This document shows positions 1 to 5,698 of a stretch of DNA of 37,409 nt, piece by piece. The position numbers and the translations under genes were made by a program. The first letter of the stretch is position 1. Each line of letters opens with the position of its first letter. The notes under the pieces were generated by a model. That model was not told the DNA's origin, did not search any database, and saw nothing but the letters and a program-made list of their open reading frames with translations. Source of the stretch: CAZONC01 sp964581305 (GTDB taxonomy: Archaea; Aenigmatarchaeota; Aenigmatarchaeia; CG10238-14; SCSR01); contig CAZONC010000004.1 in the NCBI GenBank assembly GCA_964581305.1, positions 1-37,409 of the forward strand, read 5' to 3'.

Positions 1-142
1 CGTCAGCTCGTACCGTGAGGCGTGCCGTTAAGTCGGTTAACGAGCGAGACCCACGTCCTATGTTGCTAACCTCTTCTTCGGAAGAGGTGCACTCATAGGA
101 GACCGCTGGTGATAAACCAGAGGAAGGTGTGGGCGACGGTAG

Positions 143-227
143 ACAAGCAAAAGCTCTCAAACCGGCCTTTATGATAAAATGAATAAAGGCATCGCCAGAG
201 AGCTAATATGGCTTTTGCTTGGCCGAA
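143..227 (+). other. 16S rRNA intron 1 (BHB, 85 nt)
   Basis: An 85-nt insertion after 'gacggtag' in h34 (about E. coli 1197/1198). The fold is a textbook archaeal BHB motif: central 4-bp helix CGGU/GCCG (137-140 with 222-225), 3-nt bulges AGA (141-143) and AAG (226-228), and an 11-bp intron helix CAAGCAAAAGC/GCUUUUGCUUG. Cutting after the second base of each bulge and joining gives GACGGUAG+GUCCGUAUGCCCC, matching the archaeal consensus in length and sequence. An internal 8-bp hairpin, GCCUUUAU/AUAAAGGC, structures the loop. There is no room for a homing endonuclease. The tRNA splicing endonuclease and RtcB are the expected enzymes (family knowledge). Confidence 0.9.
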
Positions 228-328
228 GTCCGTATGCCCCGAATGCACTGGGCTACACGCGACGCACAATGCGCGCCACAATGGGATGCAACCCCGAAAG
301 GGGAAGCAAATCCCCTAAAAGCGCGCCC

Positions 329-365
<37 letters not shown>

Positions 366-393
366 CGGAATCCCTAGTAGGCGAACGTCACTA

Positions 394-429
394 AGTTAGG
401 AAATTTGGCAGGAGTTTCCTAACGTGGAG
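394..429 (+). other. 16S rRNA intron 2 (BHB, 36 nt)
   Basis: An insertion in the h43 loop. The exon helix is GGCGAACG/CGUUCGCC, the central helix UCAC/GUGG (388-391 with 424-427), the bulges UAA (392-394) and AGU (428-430), and the intron helix GUUAGGAAA/UUUCCUAAC closing an 11-nt loop. BHB cleavage leaves a 7-nt loop, UCACUAU, the size of the canonical UCAUCAU loop. At 36 nt it is little more than the BHB recognition element itself. Confidence 0.9.
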
Positions 430-551
430 TCGTTCGCCGAATACGTCACTGCTCCTTGCACACACCGCCCGTCAAGCCAACCGAGTGAAACTTAAACGAG
501 GCATACGATGAGTATGTCGAGTTTAAGTTTCGCGAGGGGGGCTAAGTCGCC

Positions 552-645
552 ACTTCAAGAGCCGAATTAAAAGATGATAAAATGGCTTGACTCTGATTTA
601 ATGATGAGTTGGAGGTGAGTTGAGAATCGGCTCTTGGAGCGATAA
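552..645 (+). other. 16S rRNA intron 3 (BHB, ~94 nt) carrying a C/D box RNA
   Basis: An insertion between AAGUCG (E. coli 1492-1497) and ACAAGG, in the decoding-site strand of h44/h45. The intron helix of about 13 bp (CUUCAAGAGCCGA with UCGGCUCUUGGAG) is bounded by central helix GUCG/CGAU (546-549 with 640-643) and bulges CCA (550-552) and AAA (644-646). Standard cleavage gives AAGUCGCC+ACAAGG, the right length (14 nt) but with CC where nearly all rRNAs have U1498-A1499. An alternative all-Watson-Crick central helix, UCGC/GCGA, leaves two extra bases. The exact ends are therefore less certain than for introns 1 and 2, though an unspliced insertion here should destroy the decoding site. The interior is a C/D box sRNA, listed separately. 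Confidence 0.78.
561..631 (+). ncRNA. C/D box sRNA inside 16S intron 3
   Basis: Boxes in order: C AUGAUAA (574-580, one mismatch to RUGAUGA), a 12-nt guide (581-592), D' CUGA (593-596), a 4-nt spacer, C' AUGAUGA (601-607, perfect), a 12-nt guide (608-619), D UUGA (620-623). The terminal stem is GCCGA/UCGGC. The D' guide pairs over 9 bp (guide nt 2-10) with 16S 471-479 (GUCAAGCCA, h44 decoding arm); the D+5 rule points to A474 (A1408). The D guide contains GGAGGUGA and pairs over 8 bp (nt 2-9) with the 16S 3' tail 678-685 (UCACCUCC), pointing to C681 (about C1535). Such RNAs guide 2'-O-methylation with L7Ae, Nop5 and fibrillarin (family knowledge). Its action here, in cis or trans, is inferred. 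Confidence 0.75.
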
Positions 646-792
646 ACAAGGTAGCCCTACGGGAACGTGGGGCTGGATCACCTCCTTAAGAAAGTTCTAC
701 CTCGGGCATCAAAATCAACCTACCTGAAGTTTTTAATACATGAAAAGGCCTATTTCATAAACAAATTTATTTTTTGCGACTATATTGAAAAC

Positions 793-1563
793 ATGGAATT
801 TTTCAGAGAAAGTCAAAAATTAAGATTTTTAAATGAAATAGAGAGTAAAGTATTTTTCGATTTAATATACAAATTGGATCTTGCAGAAATTAGTGAGATA
901 AATTGTGGACCGCCAAAAATAAAACCAAAAAAGGAATTCGGAATTAAAGGAAAAAGCATAGGTGGATATAATCCAAAAACGCGTGAAATATACATCAACA
1001 GCGAAATTGTCGATCAATATATGAGTATGAAAAATATGGAAGAGAGAAATACAGATCCAGAAATCAAAAAAATTTTCCATAAAAGGGCAGAAAGATTAAT
1101 TTTTACTATTGAAGGGAGCTGCCGTCATGAAACAATTCATGCATTAAGGCAAAGACTTTGTCCAGAATTAAAAAAAGAGAGAAATTGGCGTATAGCAAAT
1201 AGGTTAAAGTTGGAGGAAGCATTGGCAGAATTTGGTAAAGTCACTACATCTGAACTATATAATTTCATTCCATTTAGAGATATAATTGATAAATTGAAGG
1301 AAAGAATATATTTCGATGAAGGAAATAAAGATCAGCTTTGTGGTTATTTATTAGGACATCTTGCTGCGTTCGGATTATATGAAAACAACAATAAGTTAGA
1401 AGTTGTAAGAGAAATAATTGTAGAAAAAAATTTAAAAAAACTGGAAAGGAAAATGGAAGAATTAGGTTATCGAGGCTTTCAAGTTTGCGATGAAGAAATA
1501 AAAAATGATCCGATTTTGCTTAAGTTTTTAGAAAAAAATGTAAAAAATTTCCAGATTATTTAA
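793..1563 (+). CDS. HExxH zincin-like putative metalloprotease in the 16S-23S spacer
   Basis: A 256-aa protein of no family I can name. Residues 112-116 are HETIH, a zinc-metallopeptidase HExxH motif inside 'CRHETIHALRQ'. About 29 residues on, 'LEEALAEFG' supplies acidic residues at the distance of a gluzincin third ligand. No signal peptide or membrane segment is visible, so it is presumably cytoplasmic. An open frame continues upstream to a GTG at 667 inside the 16S 3' end, but the ATG at 793 is preferred: it lies about 25 bases after a TATA-like AATTTATTTT (763-772), as for a leaderless mRNA. A protein gene directly behind 16S is unusual. A domain associated with zincin folds but not a peptidase cannot be excluded. 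Confidence 0.72.
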   Translation: MEFFRESQKLRFLNEIESKVFFDLIYKLDLAEISEINCGPPKIKPKKEFGIKGKSIGGYNPKTREIYINSEIVDQYMSMKNMEERNTDPEIKKIFHKRAERLIFTIEGSCRHETIHALRQRLCPELKKERNWRIANRLKLEEALAEFGKVTTSELYNFIPFRDIIDKLKERIYFDEGNKDQLCGYLLGHLAAFGLYENNNKLEVVREIIVEKNLKKLERKMEELGYRGFQVCDEEIKNDPILLKFLEKNVKNFQII

Positions 1564-1609
1564 TTAGTACGAAAAGATTACTAATAATTAAAAAGAAATA
1601 ATTATTTGC

Positions 1610-1681
1610 GGGCCGGTAGATCAACGGTAGATCGCCTCGCTTGCAACGAGGAGGTTCCGGGTTCAAATCCCGGCCGGTCCA
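1610..1681 (+). tRNA. tRNA-Ala (anticodon UGC)
   Basis: A complete cloverleaf: acceptor GGGCCGG/CCGGUCC containing the G3-U70 alanine identity pair, D arm GAUC/GAUC, anticodon stem CCUCG/CGAGG with loop CUUGCAA (anticodon at 1642-1644), T arm with GGTTCAAATCC, and discriminator A at 1681. CCA is not encoded and no intron is present. Its place between 16S and 23S is the classical archaeal spacer tRNA-Ala position. Confidence 0.97.
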
Positions 1682-1692
1682 CAAAGAATTTA

Positions 1693-1747
1693 GAATTGTT
1701 TTTGAGAAAAAGATTTTATCTAAGCTAAAACTTTTTACTTTCAAATT
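1693..1747 (+). repeat. 55-bp exact direct repeat, copy 1 (left of N run)
   Basis: These 55 bases are identical to 1848-1902 on the other side of the 100-N run. This looks like an assembly-graph overlap rather than biology: two contigs ended in the same k-mer-length sequence and were joined with a fixed gap. Confidence 0.9.
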
Positions 1748-1847
1748 NNNNNNNNNNNNNNNNNNNNNNNNNNNNNNNNNNNNNNNNNNNNNNNNNNNNN
1801 NNNNNNNNNNNNNNNNNNNNNNNNNNNNNNNNNNNNNNNNNNNNNNN
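1748..1847. other. Assembly gap (100 N), probably artefactual
   Basis: Exactly 100 N placed between two identical 55-base sequences. The likely truth is one copy of the 55-mer and no missing sequence. An open frame spanning the N run is meaningless. Confidence 0.95.
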
Positions 1848-1902
1848 GAATTGTTTTTGAGAAAAAGATTTTATCTAAGCTAAAACTTTTTACTTTCAAA
1901 TT
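1848..1902 (+). repeat. 55-bp exact direct repeat, copy 2 (right of N run)
   Basis: The second copy of the sequence at 1693-1747, starting immediately after the last N. See that entry. Confidence 0.9.
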
Positions 1903-1921
1903 AAAATTTTAATTTAAAAAT

Positions 1922-2071
1922 ATGAGAAAGGAATGTCCAAATAAAGAAGAAAATGAGAAAGATTGTCCGTGTGAAGAAGTTGAATGTCCACGACATGGTA
2001 TATGTTGTCTTTGCATTAGATATCATTTAAAAAGTAAGCAATGGCCTTTTCCTGCATGTTTAAGAAAATAA
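1922..2071 (+). CDS. Small Cys-rich protein (49 aa)
   Basis: ATG at 1922 to TAA at 2069-2071. The peptide has seven cysteines in a compact pattern (CPNK...DCPCEEVECPRHGICCLC) followed by a conserved-looking tail 'YHLKS..WPFPACLR'. The C-x-R-H-G-x-C-C-x-C pattern recalls short Cys-rich bacterial and archaeal proteins of the DUF6485 kind; this is from memory and unchecked. Probably it binds Zn or Fe-S. It lies just upstream of the 23S promoter and leader and would be co-oriented with the rRNA genes. Confidence 0.6.
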   Translation: MRKECPNKEENEKDCPCEEVECPRHGICCLCIRYHLKSKQWPFPACLRK

Positions 2072-2079
2072 TAGAAAAT

Positions 2080-2088
2080 TTTATAAAT
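2080..2088 (+). promoter_or_regulatory. TATA-like box for the 23S/sRNA leader transcript
   Basis: 'tttataaat' preceded by an A-rich BRE-like stretch. A start about 25 bases downstream would fall near 2111, exactly where a stem-loop begins. It suggests that 23S, or the sRNA-bearing leader, can be transcribed independently of 16S. Confidence 0.5.
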
Positions 2089-2110
2089 AGTGACGTTCTA
2101 ATTAATTTTT

Positions 2111-2147
2111 GCCGGTGTTAGTATGTCTAGCTAATTTAAACATCGGC
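2111..2147 (+). other. Stem-loop at the predicted 5' end of the 23S leader
   Basis: GCCGGUGUU (2111-2119) pairs with AACAUCGGC (2139-2147) with one G-U pair, followed by 'cttttattta'. It could be a 5' protective hairpin, part of a small RNA, or a weak terminator or attenuator. Confidence 0.4.
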
Positions 2148-2154
2148 CTTTTAT

Positions 2155-2214
2155 TTAGCGATGATTTCGTGCTTTTTCTGATTCGATGAAGATAAGGGCA
2201 CCTTATGAGCAATT
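2155..2214 (+). ncRNA. C/D box sRNA in the 23S leader, predicted to target the A-loop (U2552)
   Basis: Boxes: C AUGAUUU (2161-2167), a 10-nt guide (2168-2177), D' CUGA (2178-2181), spacer UUCG, C' AUGAAGA (2186-2192), a 12-nt guide (2193-2204), D AUGA (2205-2208). The D guide pairs over 8 bp (nt 2-9) with 23S 5153-5160 (AGGUGCCC). The fifth base upstream of D then faces U5156, which aligns with E. coli U2552 in the A-loop, a 2'-O-methylated site in bacteria and yeast. The D' guide has a weaker 7-bp match at the 23S 'aagcacg' around 3067-3073. The terminal stem is short. The box C matches are imperfect (C 5/7), but the U2552 coincidence is strong. Confidence 0.68.
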
Positions 2215-2254
2215 TGATGCAACTCCTTATTTGCGTAAGGGGTGAAGTGTTGAG

Positions 2255-2310
2255 GTTGATGATTAAAAGTTTGATCTGATAAAAAGATGAAGACGAACTG
2301 TCTATAAGAA
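2255..2310 (+). ncRNA. Possible second C/D-like RNA in the 23S leader (incomplete)
   Basis: C-like AUGAUUA (2259-2265), a 10-nt guide (2266-2275), D' CUGA (2276-2279) and C'-like AUGAAGA (2287-2293) repeat the pattern of the upstream sRNA, but no convincing D box follows. The guide has a 7-bp match (nt 2-8) to 23S 3372-3378 (UCAAACU). Part of the leader could simply mimic these motifs. Confidence 0.3.
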
Positions 2311-2322
2311 ACCGTAAGATGA

Positions 2323-2354
2323 TACATCATAGGTTTGTGGCCAAAGAGGTCTGG
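2323..2354 (+). other. 5' strand of the pre-23S processing stem with BHB motif
   Basis: 2323-2339 pairs with 5540-5556 over 17 positions (one G-U). Then come a 5-bp central helix GCCAA/UUGGC (2340-2344 with 5532-5536), 3-nt bulges AGA (2345-2347) and AAA (5537-5539), and the inner helix GGUCUGG/CCAGACC. This is the classical archaeal BHB used to excise pre-23S. Cleavage is expected after 2346 and after 5538. Confidence 0.9.
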
Positions 2355-4381
2355 AAAAGGCTAAACCACTTGGTGGATGGCTTGGCTCCAGCACCGAAGA
2401 AGGACGTGGCAAGCTGCGATAAGCCTGGGTTAGCCGCATGCAGGCTTCGACCCCAGGATCTCCGAATGGGAATCCTTGCCCGTTAAGGGCAATTCCGAAA
2501 GGAAGGGGAACGCCGGGAAGTGAAACATCTTAGTACCGGCAGGAAAAGAAATCAATTGAGATGCCGTTAGTAAGGGCGACTGAAAGCGGCACAGACCAAA
2601 CCGAACGGCTGTCGAAAGACAGTACGGATGTGGAGTTGTAGGACCTGGGTACTTCTTCGCTTTCCGACCCGAAGTGAGCTGGAAAGCTCCGCCAAAGAGA
2701 GTGATAGCCTCGTAGGGGAAGGAAAGAAAGAAGATTCCCAGGTATCCTGAGTACTGCTCCTTGGATATGGAGTAGGAAGCTGCGGGGCATTAACCTGCAA
2801 GTCTAAATATGTCTGGAGTCCGATAGCGCACTAGTATCGTGAGAGAAAGCTGAAAAGTACCGCGAAAGCGGGGTGAAAAGAGCCTGAAACCAAGTGGTGA
2901 AAGTCAGATATGGCCCGAAAGGTTTTGTTCCGAAGGAAAGCCTCGCAAGGGGCGAGTACGAGGAACAAATTACAGGGTCATATCGTCCGTTTTGAAAAAC
3001 GGGGCAGGGAGTGTATCTCAGTGGCGAGGATAAGTGGTTCAAACCACGGATCCGTAGCGAAAGCGATAAGCACGTAGCCCGAAAAGGGTGTGGTGCACTG
3101 TACGAAAGTGCAGGTAGTCACTGGGATACGACCAGAAGCCAGTCGAGCTAACCCCGGACAGGGTGAAGCCTCTCGAAAGAGGGGTGGAGGCCCGCTACCG
3201 GTGTTGAGATGCCAATCACTCGGGTGATCCGGGGTTAGGGGTGAAAAGCCTATCGAGACTGGGGATAGCTGGTTCCTCCCGAAATGCATCTCAGTGCAGC
3301 CTGGCCTGAGGAAAATGACCTGGTAGAGTTACTGATTGGACGGTCAAGGTGCGAAAGCATCAGCCGTCCTGTCAAACTCCGAACAGGTCATTTCCGTAGA
3401 AGGCCGGAGTGAGGGTGCCGGGGTAAGCTCGGCATCCGAGAGGGGAACAACCCAGACCAAGGTTAAGGTCCCTAAATGCTAGCTAAACGAGGAAGGGAGT
3501 CCAAATCCTTAGACAGCAGGGCTGTAGGCTTAGAAGCAGCCATCAGATAATAAGTGCGTAACAGCTTACCTGCCGAGGATTTGGGCCCCGAAAATGGAAG
3601 GGACTAAGCTAGCTACCGAGACCTTGGAGCTCGAAAGAGCTGGTAGGGAGGCGTTCTGCGTGGGCAGAAGCCTCTGCGTGAGCAGGGGTGGACCGCGCAG
3701 AAATGAAGATCCTGCCATGAGTAGCAGCATAGCTAGGTGAGAATCCTAGCCACCTGAAGGATAAGGGTTTGCCAGCAATGTTCGTCAGCTGGCGGTTAGT
3801 CGGTCCTAAGGGCTTGCTTAACCGACAAGCCCGAAAAGGGAAATGGTTTAATATTACCATACCATGAGGGTACGTGCGGCAACGCAAGCCAAGTTTCCGA
3901 CGCTTTTGGATAGGCCGACGCAAGTTAACCGTGTAAGCCTGCGGAGTCTCGTAATGAGGAGAAGCAGGTGAAAACGGGAATAGCTCTGCGTATGCAGAGT
4001 TCGGCTGATTCCAAGAGCCAGTGAAAAGGAAACTTGGAAGGATCCCTCATGACCGTACCGAGAACCGGAACAGGTATCCTCGCTGAGAAGGCGAAGGTGT
4101 GTTAGGACAACCCAGCCCAGGGAAATCGGCAAATTGGCTGCGTATCTTCGGTAGAAGCAGTGCCTGTGATCCTGAAACAGGAGTTCTGCTTAGCAGAGCG
4201 ACTGTGGAGGGATCGCAGGTCGCAGTGACAAGGAGGGGGCGACTGTTTAACAAAAACGCTGGAGACTGCTAGTCGGAAACGATGTGTACAGTCTCTGATG
4301 CCTGCCCAGCACCGGTGTGTGAAGCCCTGGTTCAACAGGGTGAAGCCCCGGTTAGCGGCGGCGGTAACCCTGACCGTCGTA

Positions 4382-4426
4382 ACCAAGGCGGTCATATGAT
4401 TTCATGATGCGCCGCCTGGGCGGCAT
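4382..4426 (+). other. 23S rRNA intron 1 (BHB, 45 nt), near E. coli 1927
   Basis: An insertion in 'GACCGUCGUAA|GUAGCG' just after H69, a site region used by other archaeal 23S introns. Central helix GUCG/CGGC (4376-4379 with 4421-4424), bulges UAA (4380-4382) and AUA (4425-4427), intron helix CCAAGGCGG/CCGCCUGGG with one A-G mismatch. Joining gives GUCGUAAGUAGC, one base shorter than the usual GUCNUAAGGUAGC, so the junction or the exon may differ from this model. Confidence 0.78.
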
Positions 4427-4794
4427 AAGTAGCGTAATCCCTTGCCGTTTAAATGACGGCCCGTTGAACGGCTTAACGACCTCCTCGCTGTCCCGGGCTG
4501 GGACCTAGCGAAATTGCCTTTCCGGTGAATAGGCCGGAGACCTCCAGTGGGAAACGTAGACCCCGTAGAGCTTTACTGCAGTCTGATGCTGTGGTGTGGT
4601 TACAATTACATAGAGTAGCTAGGACTCGTTGAGGCTTGGCCTCCGGGCCAAAGCTGAGAGGAAAGTGTAACACTAGCTTTTTGTAACTGCACCGCTAACC
4701 CGAAGAGGGGACACCATCAGATGGGCAGTTCGGCTGGGGCGGTACGCCCTTGAAAAGATATCAAGGGCGCCCTAAGCTCAGCTCATCCGGGTCA

Positions 4795-4881
4795 TGATAG
4801 AAGTTGGCAATGATTTGATCGCTCCGGAATGACTACATGATTTCAGAGGTAGCTGATGAGCACCAACTTCTATCACCCGAA
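4795..4881 (+). other. 23S rRNA intron 2 (BHB, ~87 nt) carrying a C/D box RNA
   Basis: An insertion in the helix UCCGG/CCGGA whose archaeal consensus loop is GUCAGAAAU. The intron helix is GAUAGAAGUUGG/CCAACUUCUAUC (12 bp) and the central helix GGGU/ACCC, or CGGGU/ACCCG as 5 bp. Bulges are CAU (4793-4795) and GAA or AAA. Depending on the register the 3' cut is after 4880 or 4881, leaving a loop one or two bases longer than consensus. The intron interior is a C/D box RNA. Confidence 0.82.
4803..4867 (+). ncRNA. C/D box sRNA inside 23S intron 2
   Basis: Boxes: C AUGAUUU (4810-4816), a 12-nt guide (4817-4828), D' AUGA (4829-4832), a 4-nt spacer, C' AUGAUUU (4837-4843), a 12-nt guide (4844-4855), D AUGA (4856-4859), closed by GUUGG/CCAAC. 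The spacing is the same as in the 16S intron RNA. The D guide pairs over 9 bp (nt 2-10) with 23S 5011-5019 (AGCUACCUC), pointing to U5014 (about E. coli U2438). The D' guide pairs over 7 bp plus a G-U with 4887-4894 in the 3' exon of its own intron, pointing to G4891. The boxes deviate from consensus (AUGA instead of CUGA), so confidence rests on architecture plus target placement. Confidence 0.66.
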
Positions 4882-5053
4882 AGAAATCCGGAGTAGAGTG
4901 TAAGCGCAAAAGCTGGGCTGACTGGATCTCGCAAAGCGAGAGATCCAGGTGCGAAAGCAGGGGCTAGCGATACATCGGCTGGTCTTAATGGCCGCCGGTG
5001 GTATCAGAAAAGCTACCTCGGGGATAATGGGCCCGTGGCCGGTGAAAGTCCAC

Positions 5054-5081
5054 AGCTGGGGTCTACTTTCCTAGCGGATAG
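5054..5081 (+). other. 23S rRNA intron 3 (BHB, 28 nt)
   Basis: Central helix GUCC/GGAU (5048-5051 with 5076-5079), bulges ACA (5052-5054) and AGA (5080-5082), intron helix GCUGGG/CCUAGC enclosing a 9-nt loop. Splicing gives AAGUCCAC+AUUGACCCGG, collinear with the archaeal consensus GAGUCCAUAUCGACCCGG. At 28 nt this is close to the smallest conceivable BHB intron. Confidence 0.85.
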
Positions 5082-5180
5082 ATTGACCCGGCGCGTTGGT
5101 GCGTCGTTGTTGGCTCCCCCCCTCCTGGCCGTGCAGCAGCGGCCAAGGGTACAGGTGCCCACTGGTTAAAGGGGGACGTT

Positions 5181-5214
<34 letters not shown>

Positions 5215-5524
5215 GCTATCTACTGGAGGTGCTGGCTGTCTGACCGGAAGGAAGCATTAGTACGAAAGGAACGTGCTTCCGTGGCCTCTGGTGTACCGGT
5301 TGTGCTTTTGCACCGCCGGGTAGCTACGCCATAGCAGATAACCCCTGAAGGCATCTAAGGGGGAAACTGCCCGGAAAAATAGACAGCCACTCGCTCGACT
5401 GCTGAGAAATCAGCGGAAGAGCGACGAAGGCCCTCGTAGACGACGAGGTTGATGGGGCAGGAGTGTACGCCTCGAGCTTTCGAGCGAGAGGTTCAGCTCA
5501 CTGCTCCCAAAAGCCTGAGCTTTT

Positions 5525-5556
5525 CCAGACCTTGGCAAACACAAACCTGTGATGTA
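5525..5556 (+). other. 3' strand of the pre-23S processing stem with BHB motif
   Basis: The partner of 2323-2354: inner helix CCAGACC (5525-5531), central UUGGC (5532-5536), bulge AAA (5537-5539) and the outer 17-nt strand (5540-5556). Expected cleavage is after 5538. Confidence 0.9.
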
Positions 5557-5698
5557 GAAGAGGCAATTGCATTATTCAAAGGTATTCTAACATGAAAGAT
5601 TATTGATGTACGCATGATAGGAGAGGTTGTTGCAATTAGCCAGGAAAATAATATAGATTTGAAATAAACTTACTAAGATTGCTTATGAAGTACTGTAA
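5551..5698 (+). pseudogene. Decayed coding remnant behind 23S
   Basis: One frame from 5551 reads DVEEAIALFKGILT, stop (TGA 5593-5595), KIIDVRMIGEVVAIS.., stop at 5665. Omitting one base there continues as KLTKIAYEVL, stop at 5696-5698. The residue pattern is protein-like on both sides of the stops, suggesting the end of a gene broken by one nonsense and one frameshift mutation. The parent family is not recognised. A chance reading of spacer DNA is possible. Confidence 0.4.

Noticed and set aside
143..227. C/D box RNA in 16S intron 1
   Set aside because: There is one AUGAUAA, but no D or second box at the right spacing.
667..792. Extension of the HExxH gene to a GTG inside the 16S 3' end
   Set aside because: The extra residues are encoded by the conserved rRNA tail and the A/T spacer; a TATA-like box and an ATG at 793 fit better.
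1641..1883. Open frame running through tRNA-Ala and the N run
   Set aside because: It spans a tRNA and unknown bases; not a gene.
4150..4220. Possible further 23S intron (UCCUG/CAGGA and UCUGC/GCAGA hairpins)
   Set aside because: It falls in a variable expansion helix, and I find no 4-bp central helix with two 3-nt bulges there.
2530..4673. Open frames of 60-104 codons antisense to 23S rRNA
   Set aside because: They are shadows of GC-rich structural RNA, with compositions unlike the genome's proteins.
5557..5655. Structured RNA from the GGCAAUUGCA / UGCAAUU-GCC pairing after 23S
   Set aside because: The same bases read as coding remnant, and no C/D or H/ACA boxes are in place.
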